Assembly: GCA_030016465.1 (NCBI GenBank)
Contig: JASEJL010000038.1
Location: 1 to 8,198, forward strand
Length of the DNA: 8,198 nucleotides
Direction of reading: 5' to 3'
Source of the DNA: Patescibacteria group bacterium
Lineage (GTDB): Bacteria; Patescibacteriota; Minisyncoccia; Minisyncoccales; DG-74-1
Part shown: positions 1-5,473 of the stretch, piece by piece
Position numbering within the stretch: the stretch's first letter is position 1
Layout of the letters: each line of letters opens with the position of its first letter
Translations under genes and position numbers: made by a program
The notes under the pieces: generated by a model
The model's database searches: none
The model's input: the letters and a program-made list of their open reading frames with translations, nothing else
Told to the model about the DNA's origin: nothing

Positions 1-121
1 CCAAAAATGAATATAAGTTAATAGCTGAGTGCCGAGCCATAGCGAGAGGCAAGGCAGTTTAGTTATCCACTTGAAAAATCTTGACTGGCAGTATATATTG
101 AATATAGCTGAAGGAATTTTC

Positions 122-164
122 TGCCTCGGCGCGCGAAGCGCGCCGCGCTTCGCGCGCCGAGGCA
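122..164. repeat. Perfect GC-rich palindrome (21-bp arms)
   Basis: Two 21-nt arms (122-142 and 144-164) are exact reverse complements around a single central C, in otherwise AT-rich DNA. Each arm itself contains smaller palindromes (gcgcgaagcgcgc type). A shorter relative with the same outer sequence, tgcctcggcgcgc, lies at 1230-1254, so this is a dispersed palindromic repeat family. No T-run follows, so a simple intrinsic terminator is not supported. It may act as a REP-like transcript-end stabiliser, but that is inference. Confidence 0.85.
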
Positions 165-282
165 AGGCAGGTAGTCACAGCAATTTTGCTGTATTCTTTC
201 TAAACTGCCAAAGAACCGGAAAAATATCTCCCTTGTCAAAATTGCAAAACAATTTGATTCAGGGTCAGCCTAAACCATATTT

Positions 283-310
283 TTGAGAACAAAAGAAAAT
301 TTTTCATAAA
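283..310 (+). promoter_or_regulatory. Weak candidate promoter for the pilin operon
   Basis: TTGAGA (283-288) and CATAAA (305-310) are separated by 16 nt and lie just before the ATG at 324. A TATATT at 313-318 is an alternative -10 box but would leave almost no leader. Both hexamers are imperfect in very AT-rich DNA, so this is tentative. No Shine-Dalgarno sequence is visible before 324. Confidence 0.25.
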
Positions 311-323
311 AATATATTCTATT

Positions 324-620
324 ATGAACCAAGAAAACAATAAGAATGGAATAGATTTAAGTAAAAGCCTGAGTGAATCTATTACTAAATCTCAAGGTGA
401 GCAATGGCCTTCTGGGCCTTATGTTTCTCCGACTGCTCCCAAAATCGTTCAGTGGCTGATTAAATATTCGGGTGGCCTAATAAAAAATGAAAAACAGGCA
501 ACATATGTTCTTTTGGGATTTGTAGTATTGGCGATTATCGTTTCACTATTTTTACTTTTTGGTGGAGAGAAGACAGTAAAATTTGAGGTACCCCCTTTAG
601 AAACACCACCTATGCCATGA
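324..620 (+). CDS. Small single-pass membrane protein upstream of pilin
   Basis: This 98-residue protein is not one I can assign to a named family. Residues 1-58 are polar and Ser/Asn/Lys rich, with a short moderately hydrophobic stretch (about 41-51, IVQWLIKYSGG). A single strongly hydrophobic helix follows at about 60-80 (YVLLGFVVLAIIVSLFLLF), then a short Pro/Glu-rich tail ending PPLETPPMP. No signal-peptidase site is apparent, so it is probably a bitopic inner-membrane protein with a cytoplasmic N-terminus (inferred from its lack of a signal sequence). Its stop codon overlaps the pilin start (ATGA at 617-620), so the two genes are very likely translationally coupled. By context it may be an accessory factor for pilin assembly or anchoring, but no motif proves that. 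The coding call is supported by the overlap and the clean TM profile. Confidence 0.7.
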   Translation: MNQENNKNGIDLSKSLSESITKSQGEQWPSGPYVSPTAPKIVQWLIKYSGGLIKNEKQATYVLLGFVVLAIIVSLFLLFGGEKTVKFEVPPLETPPMP

Positions 621-1141
621 CATATAATTTAACAAAATTAAGAAATATTTTTAAACCCAGTAATCGAGGTTTTACTCTTATAGAACTTCTAGTGGTTATT
701 GCTATCATCAGTCTTTTGGCTAGTGTTGTTCTGGTGAACTTACAAGGGGCTAAAGCGAAGGCAAGAGACAGCATTAGAAAACAAGATTTGAGAACTATTC
801 AAATGGCTCTTGAACTATACCATATTAGCTATGGAAAATATCCGCCAGAAGGTCATTGGTGTGATTCAAGTATTGGGACCCAAAGCACATCCGGTTGTCC
901 GGTAAAACCTCCTCAATCTGATTGGGGAGCAACCAGTGACCTGCGTATTTTAATTACAGAGGGACTTCTTGGCTCTCTACCAAAAGACCCAATTAACAAC
1001 TCTGACTATTATTATTGGTACGAACCTGATACTGAAGGACAAGGAACTCCTCCCTGCCCAGTGAATAGCTGTAGATGGGAATTGTGCGCTAAGTTGGAAG
1101 GATCAGGAACGACTTACTGTGTGTACAGCGCAAACCGATAA
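617..1141 (+). CDS. Type IV pilin / pseudopilin (GspG/PilA-like prepilin)
   Basis: The protein has 174 residues. After an 18-residue, basic leader (MTYNLTKLRNIFKPSNRG) comes the classic type IV prepilin cleavage and methylation motif G-FTLIELLVVIAI, with Phe19 as the mature N-terminus and Glu23 at the conserved +5 position. Residues 19-43 form the hydrophobic assembly helix, continuing into an amphipathic helix (AKAKARDSIRKQDLRTIQMALELYH). The pattern YGKYPPEG near 72-79 and LLGSLPKDPINNSDYYYWY near 117-135 is typical of GspG-like major pseudopilins. The globular part holds six cysteines (82, 94, 147, 152, 157, 168), enough for three disulfides. A prepilin peptidase (PilD) and an assembly ATPase are needed but are not in this window. 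It acts at the inner membrane and cell surface in a pilus, pseudopilus or competence fibre. The start is fixed by the ATGA overlap with the upstream gene and by the correct leader length. Confidence 0.93.
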   Translation: MTYNLTKLRNIFKPSNRGFTLIELLVVIAIISLLASVVLVNLQGAKAKARDSIRKQDLRTIQMALELYHISYGKYPPEGHWCDSSIGTQSTSGCPVKPPQSDWGATSDLRILITEGLLGSLPKDPINNSDYYYWYEPDTEGQGTPPCPVNSCRWELCAKLEGSGTTYCVYSANR

Positions 1142-1229
1142 CTTTAGAATAGTGAATATTAATTTATTGTCAAAGAAAAACTTGAAATTGTTAAAAAATG
1201 CAGCAAAGCCGCCACGACTACCTACCCTG

Positions 1230-1254
1230 CCTCGGCGCGCTTCGCGCGCCGAGG
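1230..1254. repeat. GC-rich palindrome, short copy
   Basis: Eleven-nt arms (cctcggcgcgc and its complement) flank a 3-nt ttc loop. The outer sequence matches that of the 43-nt palindrome at 122-164, so the two are members of one family. An A-run (not a T-run) follows on the + strand, and no A-run precedes it, so it fits an intrinsic terminator on neither strand. The pair at 122 and here brackets the pilin gene pair. Confidence 0.8.
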
Positions 1255-1350
1255 TAAAAAAAATTTGTTCGAACTATATTCAAATACACCGCCAATTAGA
1301 GCAGTATGTTTTAAACAAAATTCGAACTTATTTTCAGCAAAATCTTGTTG

Positions 1351-1576
1351 TATAGGAATTTCAATAATTCCTATATAATAAACCCGCTCTAATTTTAACA
1401 TCTCAAAAGGATAAAAATATCACAAACGCTATAAGCATTATTTAACCTTAGCAACACAGAGGCCAAAATAGTAGGCCAGAGCCAGCTGACTGAATGAGTG
1501 AGTTGTCAAAGAAATACCTTGCAAAATTAGAGCAAAATATCGCAAAATTTTCTAAAAGAAAATTTTGCCTAGGTGC
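1351..1576 (-). repeat. Dispersed ~226-bp intergenic element, copy A (inverted)
   Basis: Read on the minus strand, this stretch matches 3301-3527 along its whole length, differing mainly by point changes and small indels. Shared marks in element order are: gcaccta; a stem-loop with arms gcaaaattttc/gaaaattttgc (1542-1568); gctctaatttt (1523-1533); a ctttgacaac block; ctctgtgttgc-yaaggttaaataa; aaaattagagc (1386-1396), the exact complement of the earlier gctctaatttt; and a terminal palindrome tataggaatt/aattcctata with 5-nt loop (1351-1375). There is no ORF in it. The hexamer tcttgt occurs just outside both ends (1343-1348 and 1580-1585), a possible but unproven target-site duplication. Confidence 0.88.
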
Positions 1577-1584
1577 CCGTCTTG

Positions 1585-1590
1585 TATAAT
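1585..1590 (+). promoter_or_regulatory. Consensus -10 box before the HPS-like gene
   Basis: A perfect TATAAT lies 17 nt before the ATG at 1608, giving a short leader of about 10 nt. No good -35 hexamer is present at 16-18 nt upstream; that position falls inside the terminal stem-loop of repeat copy A. If this is the promoter, its upstream half is supplied by the repeat. Confidence 0.45.
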
Positions 1591-1607
1591 AATAAAATAA
1601 AAGAAAC

Positions 1608-2399
1608 ATGTTAGATAAAAAACAACGTTATCTTCAGATTGCCTTGAATAGTACTTTGAACGAAGCGAGGAGCATTATTAATCAAATTCCTTTAGATAAA
1701 AGAATTATTATTGAAGTTGGCACGCCTTTGATTAAAACCTATGGGATAAGAGGGATTAGGGATATAGGGCTTTGGTGGATGCAGAGAGTTTTGGCTTATA
1801 ATCAGGAAGACTCAAGGACTTTTCATAGTGATTCTCTTTCACCTCTATTAATAAAATATTTTGAGAAAAGAAAGATTGAAAAGCAAAAAAGAGAATTTAG
1901 AGAAAAAAAAGAGATTAGCTTTGCTCCTTATATTGTTGCTGATTTAAAATGTATGGATAGGGGAGTAAGAGAAGTAGAAATTGCCATAGAAGGAGGAGCT
2001 AATGCTGCTACTATTCTTGGACAAGCGCCAATTGAAACTTTAGATAGCTTCATTGAAAAATGCCAGGAATATAACTTAGATTCAATGATTGATATGATGA
2101 ACGTAGAATTTCCCTTGCAAGTCCTCCGCCAGTTAAAAAAACTGCCTCAAGTAGTAATTCTACATAGAGGAGTGGATGAGGAAGCATTTAATCCCGAAGA
2201 AGAAATTCCTTTTCACGAGATTCAAAGAATTAAAAGCAATTATGATATTATGGTTGCTATTGCCGGCGGAGATACTTTTCAGGAAGTTCAGAGGGCCGTA
2301 TTTAACGATGCTGATATTGTAGTGGTTTGGAAGTCATTTTACAAAAGCACAACCCAAACAGTAGAATTAGCTGAAGAATTTTTAAAAGAAATTAGATAA
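1608..2399 (+). CDS. Hexulose-6-phosphate synthase / OMP decarboxylase (HUMPS) superfamily protein
   Basis: This 263-residue protein resembles the HPS/KGPDC branch of the orotidine-monophosphate decarboxylase TIM-barrel superfamily, whose members handle pentulose/hexulose 6-phosphates (for HPS, aldol addition of formaldehyde to ribulose 5-phosphate). Visible landmarks are LQIALN at 9-14, IEVGTPLIKTYG at 35-46, the ADLKCMD signature (Asp112, Lys114, Asp117), IDMMNVEFPLQ at 161-171, the LHRGVDEEAF stretch with His186 and Arg187, and a phosphate-loop-like AIAGGDT at 217-223. Two things are odd. A charged Lys/Glu/Arg-rich insertion of about 50 residues (roughly 54-104) separates strands that are close together in ordinary ~210-residue HPS. 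The usual first Asp of 'ALD' is Asn14. Substrate is therefore uncertain; HPS, a related decarboxylase or an altered activity are all possible. No Fae or PHI partner gene is adjacent. Confidence 0.85.
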   Translation: MLDKKQRYLQIALNSTLNEARSIINQIPLDKRIIIEVGTPLIKTYGIRGIRDIGLWWMQRVLAYNQEDSRTFHSDSLSPLLIKYFEKRKIEKQKREFREKKEISFAPYIVADLKCMDRGVREVEIAIEGGANAATILGQAPIETLDSFIEKCQEYNLDSMIDMMNVEFPLQVLRQLKKLPQVVILHRGVDEEAFNPEEEIPFHEIQRIKSNYDIMVAIAGGDTFQEVQRAVFNDADIVVVWKSFYKSTTQTVELAEEFLKEIR

Positions 2400-2462
2400 A
2401 AACATTAAAATAAAAAAGGTCGAGTTCTAATCAAATTAATTATTAGAAATAACTAATTATCT

Positions 2463-3245
2463 ATGATTATTGTCTATATAATAATAATAATAGGAGTTCT
2501 AATTCTTTGGTTTATTAGTGGTCTAAGGGTAGTTAATCAATATGAAAGAGGGGTAGTTTTAACTTTAGGAAAATATACTGGGACCTATATGCCCGGCTTG
2601 CACTGGATTTTAGTTGGTATTCAGAGAATGATTATGGTAGATATGAGAATTACCACCGTTGACATTCCTCGTCAAGAAGCAATAACTAAGGATAATGTAC
2701 CGGTGGGCATAAATACTGTTGTCTACTTTAAGGTGACAAGAGCAGAAGATGCAGTATTGAAAATTGAAAATTATTCCTACGCAACTTCTCAGTATGCTTT
2801 AGCCGCTATGCGAGATGTTGTTGGTGGAGTTGAGCTTGATAACTTACTTACCGAGAGAGAAAGAATTGCTGAAGAAATTAAAAAAATAGTTGATGTGGAA
2901 ACTGATTCTTGGGGGATTAAGGTTACTGCAATAAAAATGCAGGATATTGAACTTCCTGCTGGCATGAAACGTGCTATGGCAGCTCAGGCAGAAACAGAAA
3001 GAGAGAAGCGAGCCATTATTATTAAAGCTGAAGGAGAATTAAAAGCTGCAGAGAATTTACAGAAAGCAGCAGAACTTTTAGGAGCTGTTCCCGGCGCTTT
3101 GTCTCTAAGAACCTTAGAAACCATTGAAAAGCTTCAACCAGACCCATCAAAGACAATAATTTTTGCTTTACCAGTAGAAATTCTGGAAGGATTGAAATCT
3201 ATAGCTACTTTAAAAAAAGAGAAAAATAAGGATTATAATATATAA
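2463..3245 (+). CDS. Slipin, SPFH/band 7 (stomatin-like) membrane protein
   Basis: This 260-residue protein is close to the usual length of prokaryotic slipins. An N-terminal hydrophobic anchor (2-19, IIVYIIIIIGVLILWFIS) is followed by the conserved VVNQYERGVVLTLGKY block (23-38), PGLHWIL (44-50), the SPFH core with TKDNVPVGINTVVYFKV (75-91), LDNLLTERERI (125-135) and WGIKVTAIKMQDIELP (150-165). A charged helical/coiled-coil region follows (about 168-205, AQAETEREKRAIIIKAEGELKAAE), then a conserved C-terminal segment ending in KTIIFALPVEIL. Slipins oligomerise at the membrane and often work with an NfeD-type protease or partner; none is adjacent here. It lies 63 nt after the HPS-like gene on the same strand, with a weak AT stem-loop (2425-2448) in between and no clear ribosome binding site. 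Its cellular role is not deducible from sequence. Confidence 0.95.
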   Translation: MIIVYIIIIIGVLILWFISGLRVVNQYERGVVLTLGKYTGTYMPGLHWILVGIQRMIMVDMRITTVDIPRQEAITKDNVPVGINTVVYFKVTRAEDAVLKIENYSYATSQYALAAMRDVVGGVELDNLLTERERIAEEIKKIVDVETDSWGIKVTAIKMQDIELPAGMKRAMAAQAETEREKRAIIIKAEGELKAAENLQKAAELLGAVPGALSLRTLETIEKLQPDPSKTIIFALPVEILEGLKSIATLKKEKNKDYNI

Positions 3246-3300
3246 GGAAGAAGGCTGGTTGAATCAATTAAACCAATCTAAGATTTATTATGATGAAATT

Positions 3301-3527
3301 GCACCTAAGCAAAATTTTCTTTTAGAAAATTTTGCAATATTTTGCTCTAATTTTGGAAAGTATTTTCTTTGACAACACATTCAGTCAGTTAGCTGGCTCT
3401 AAGCACTATTTTGCTCTCTGTGTTGCCAAGGTTAAATAATGCTTAGTAGTTTGTGATGTTTTTATCTTTTTTTGACATGGTAAAATTAGAGCTGCTTTTA
3501 TATATAGGAATTATTGAAATTTCTATT
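3301..3527 (+). repeat. Dispersed ~226-bp intergenic element, copy B
   Basis: This is the plus-strand copy of the element seen inverted at 1351-1576. It begins gcaccta, then has a perfect 27-nt stem-loop (3309-3335; arms gcaaaattttc/gaaaattttgc, loop tttta). Inverted 11-mers gctctaatttt (3344-3354) and aaaattagagc (3482-3492) are spaced 127 nt apart, nearly the same as in copy A (126). The right end, tataggaattattgaaat (3503-3520), matches A, but its palindrome is damaged by two changes. No ORF is contained. Together with copy A it frames the HPS-like and slipin genes in inverted orientation. Confidence 0.88.
3472..3501 (+). promoter_or_regulatory. Candidate outward promoter at the right end of repeat copy B
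   Basis: A perfect -35 TTGACA (3472-3477) is followed 18 nt later by TTTTAT (3496-3501), a 4/6 match to TATAAT, placing a start near 3508 and a ~33-nt leader before the antiporter ATG at 3541. The boxes lie inside the repeat. Copy A has TTGAGA at the equivalent place, pointing outward on the minus strand. This implies the repeat may supply transcription to its right-hand neighbour, which is inference. Confidence 0.45.
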
Positions 3528-3540
3528 TGATACAGACTCT

Positions 3541-4536
3541 ATGCTCATATTTTGGATAATCGTATTTATTGTCTCACTCACGGTTTTGGTAAAGGGTGCC
3601 GATTTGCTTATTGCCAGTGCAGAAAAAATTGGCCTTGCTGTTGGTTTATCGCCCTTTATTGTTGGCGTTACGATAGTTGGCTTGGGTACTTCTTTTCCAG
3701 AGCTTATTTCCTCTTTTGTTGCTGTGTTTAAGGGGGTAACCGACGTGGTCGCTTCCACTGCGATAGGTTCCAATATTGCGAACATCCTGCTTATTGGTGG
3801 TATTTCTGCTGTCATTGGTAAAAGGTTAACAGTTACAAAAAGTCTGATAGATTTGGACCTGCCGCTTCTTGCTATTGGTACCGTTTTACTTTTGGGCATT
3901 GTTTGGGATAAACAAATTACTTTTGGCGAATCTCTTTTAATGGTTGTTACCTACGGCGTTTATCTCTTGTATACCGTTTTGCATAAAGACACGGAAGAGA
4001 CAGAAGAAATTTTCGAAGTTTTGCCTTCGCGCGAAGAGAAAAGAAAACATATTTCTGCCCACAAAAAAGAATTTGCCGTCCGTCCCAAACTTGCCACAAA
4101 AGATTTTGTTATGCTTATTGTGGCTATTATCGCATTATCTTTCGGCGCAAAATATCTCATTGATGCGTTGATTAACCTATCGGCAATATTGAATGTCGCA
4201 ACCAGCGTTATCGCGATAACCGCTGTTGCCATGGGCACTTCTTTACCTGAATTAGTTGTTAGCGCAAAAGCGGCCCGAGAGAGAAAATCGGAAGTCGCGC
4301 TTGGAAATATTTTTGGTTCTAATGTTTTTAATAGTTTAATTGTCATAGGCCTTCCGGGATTATTCAGTAGATTGGCGCTAGACAGTCAAACTTTCGCTGT
4401 CGGTGTGCCGACTATGGCTTTTGCAACATTGCTTTTCGTTATTTCCGGCATATCCAGAAGAATCCATATATGGGAAGGTGCGTTTTACCTCTCTGTCTAT
4501 ATTCTTTTCATCGCAAAAGTTTTCAATTGGTTTTAA
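3541..4536 (+). CDS. Calcium/sodium antiporter (CaCA superfamily, YrbG-like)
   Basis: This 331-residue, very hydrophobic protein has the two inverted alpha repeats of CaCA cation exchangers. The first is VGLGTSFPELISS (46-58, Glu54) with GSNIANILLI (76-85); the second is AMGTSLPELVVSA (230-242, Glu237) with GSNVFNSLIVIG (259-270). The two glutamates and the T-S pairs are the known ion-coordinating positions of the family. About ten membrane helices are expected, split by a charged cytosolic loop (about 149-187, TEETEEIFEVLPSREEKRKH...). In the second repeat, Asn264 stands where the archaeal exchanger NCX_Mj has Asp240, as recalled. It would exchange Ca2+ against Na+ or H+ across the cytoplasmic membrane. 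I chose ATG 3541; an in-frame TTG at 3514 adds nine residues but lies inside repeat copy B and too near the predicted transcription start. The gene looks richer in GC and in T than the purine-rich genes around it. Confidence 0.93.
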   Translation: MLIFWIIVFIVSLTVLVKGADLLIASAEKIGLAVGLSPFIVGVTIVGLGTSFPELISSFVAVFKGVTDVVASTAIGSNIANILLIGGISAVIGKRLTVTKSLIDLDLPLLAIGTVLLLGIVWDKQITFGESLLMVVTYGVYLLYTVLHKDTEETEEIFEVLPSREEKRKHISAHKKEFAVRPKLATKDFVMLIVAIIALSFGAKYLIDALINLSAILNVATSVIAITAVAMGTSLPELVVSAKAARERKSEVALGNIFGSNVFNSLIVIGLPGLFSRLALDSQTFAVGVPTMAFATLLFVISGISRRIHIWEGAFYLSVYILFIAKVFNWF

Positions 4537-4559
4537 TGCCACCAAAGAAAAATTGAAAA
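4520..4559 (+). terminator. Possible weak terminator hairpin after the antiporter gene
   Basis: The arms ttttcaatt (4520-4528) and aattgaaaa (4551-4559) are exact complements spanning the stop codon, and ggt/acc can pair inside. The stem is AT-rich and followed only by a mixed ttgttagtttt, so termination strength is doubtful. The remaining gap to 4746 holds no gene I can support. Confidence 0.25.
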
Positions 4560-4746
4560 TTGTTAGTTTTCGCGGCAGAACCGCGTTTGTCTGTCCATTC
4601 ATTCCGAACCACACAGAGTACGGCGAGGAACAAAGCAAGTTCGAGCTATTTAGATGTAAGAATTCCGAGCATTGTTTACACTTTTTTCTTAAAAGCATCT
4701 AAAAAGGAAGGGTGGAATGTGAACAACAGCTGGCAAATCCTACATT

Positions 4747-5088
4747 ATGAAAATTGTTAAAGATAAAATTACAATTGGAGAGCTTAAAGAAATGGCTAAA
4801 GAAATGTTTGGTAACTTAGTTAAAGTGGTAGTTGATGTTGAAAAAGAGATTATAGCTGTAAATGGCGAGCTTCATTCTGATGAAGAGGAATTGTTGATTG
4901 AAAATAGTTCTAAACCAAAAAATCTCTGGGGGATTAATATTTATCCCGAAATAAAAGATGAAAATTGGATTGAGTTTGATTCAGTGATTAATTTAAAACC
5001 TCATTTTGGAAATAGAACTAGAGGAATAGATGATCCTAAAATAAGGAAAAAAATAATTAAAATTGTTAATAAGTTAGTAGCTCGATGA
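4747..5088 (+). CDS. DUF5674-like protein
   Basis: This 113-residue soluble protein matches what I recall of the DUF5674 family, common in Patescibacteria and also found in cyanobacteria. Key stretches are ITIGELKEMAKEMFGNLVKVVVDVEKEI (9-36), GELHSDEEELLIE (40-52), LWGINIYPE (60-68), WIEFDSVINLKP (74-85) and GNRTRGIDDPKIRKKIIKIVNKLV at the end. The conserved Asp/Glu-rich and Gly-Asn-Arg motifs suggest a compact alpha/beta fold, but no activity is known to me. It opens a same-strand run leading to infB, separated from the next gene by two small hairpins. No Shine-Dalgarno sequence is visible; the start is the first ATG and gives the family's usual N-terminus. Confidence 0.82.
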   Translation: MKIVKDKITIGELKEMAKEMFGNLVKVVVDVEKEIIAVNGELHSDEEELLIENSSKPKNLWGINIYPEIKDENWIEFDSVINLKPHFGNRTRGIDDPKIRKKIIKIVNKLVAR

Positions 5089-5131
5089 AGCTTCACTTCA
5101 TCTCTTGCTTTGCTTTTGTGTTTCGCAAAAG
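5084..5131 (+). other. Two tandem small hairpins between DUF5674-like and the next gene
   Basis: The first has arms gatgaag/cttcatc (5084-5102, 7 bp, 5-nt loop) and includes the stop codon of the upstream gene. The second has arms cttttgtg/cgcaaaag (5113-5131, 8 bp with one T-G wobble, ttt loop). Only three T residues follow, so full termination is unlikely. They could weaken read-through or protect the upstream mRNA end. Confidence 0.45.
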
Positions 5132-5143
5132 TTTAGCAGAAAA

Positions 5144-5473
5144 ATGAGTTACCGAAGTTTAAAATTTAAAAAAAGGTGGCAGAAATTATCTTTTTTTGAA
5201 CAGATGGCTAATATTGGCAGTGAGATTCAAAGGACAATTAATTGGCGGAAAAAAAATCTGGAATATAGTAAATTGGCTTTTGAGAGAGCCTTAGAGCTGA
5301 TTGATTTGACCATTACTGATAAAAAAAATCAGAAGCGAGGAAGATTAAAAGAGCTTTTGAGAACAAGAGAACTTTTAGTTGATTATTTTTGTTTTGATAA
5401 TATTTATAAAACCAGTGATAAAATTTGGCAGAATTATTTTCTTGCCTTTAATTACGCAACCAGAATATGTTAA
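5144..5473 (+). CDS. Conserved hypothetical protein of Patescibacteria ('FEQMANIGSE' family)
   Basis: From the ATG at 5144 the product is 109 residues. It starts MSYRSLKFKKRWQKLSFFEQ, continues MANIGSEIQRTINWRKK (21-37) and YSKLAFERALELIDLTI (41-57), and ends in an aromatic-rich helix (about 80-107). I recognise the FEQMANIGSE...AINWR pattern as a small all-helical protein recurrent in Parcubacteria-type genomes, but I know of no function. An upstream in-frame start at 5105 would add 13 residues (MLCFCVSQKFSRK) encoded by hairpin DNA, so it is rejected. The gene overlaps the next one by 7 nt (5467-5473), which points to co-transcription and coupled translation with the DUF4446-like gene and infB. 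The repeated helix, with conserved Arg, Trp and Tyr, could suit nucleic-acid or ribosome binding; that is speculation. Confidence 0.8.
   Translation: MSYRSLKFKKRWQKLSFFEQMANIGSEIQRTINWRKKNLEYSKLAFERALELIDLTITDKKNQKRGRLKELLRTRELLVDYFCFDNIYKTSDKIWQNYFLAFNYATRIC

Larger units (their letters stand above)
1..323. other. Intergenic region upstream of the pilin gene pair
   Basis: No convincing gene is seen here. The only long open frame reads straight through the GC-rich palindrome at 122-164 and has no recognisable domain. The 12-mer gaggcaaggcag occurs twice (46-57 and 159-170), the second time directly at the right edge of the palindrome, so the left part may carry a decayed member of the same repeat family. 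The rest is AT-rich and leads into the start of the first gene at 324. Confidence 0.6.
1142..1607. other. Intergenic region with palindrome and repeat element
   Basis: This 466-nt gap has no supported gene. It contains a GC-rich palindrome (1230-1254), then the inverted copy A of the dispersed element (1351-1576), then a TATAAT box before the next gene. An open frame starting at 1119 overlaps the pilin end and runs through the palindrome; it looks accidental. No intrinsic terminator with a T-run is seen directly after the pilin gene. Confidence 0.7.

Noticed and set aside
29..286. 85-residue open frame before the pilin pair
   Set aside because: It runs through the perfect GC-rich palindrome, shows no domain or ribosome binding site, and its composition follows the repeat.
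1230..1265. GC-rich hairpin as the intrinsic terminator of the pilin operon
   Set aside because: It is followed by an A-run, not a T-run, on the plus strand, and has no A-run on the left that would serve the minus strand.
1119..1355. 78-residue open frame after the pilin gene
   Set aside because: It overlaps the pilin end in another frame, reads through the second palindrome and ends inside repeat copy A; no family resemblance.
3301..3527. Repeat as an insertion sequence or CRISPR repeat
   Set aside because: There is no transposase frame, the copies are kilobases apart rather than spaced regularly, and they are far longer than CRISPR repeats.
3514..3540. TTG start nine codons upstream for the antiporter
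   Set aside because: It lies within repeat copy B and within a few bases of the predicted transcription start; ATG 3541 begins the first membrane helix as in family members.
4378..4698. Minus-strand frame with a CKQC...C pattern, considered as a zinc-ribbon or HNH fragment
   Set aside because: The cysteine spacing does not continue into a recognisable domain and a third of the frame lies antisense to the antiporter gene.
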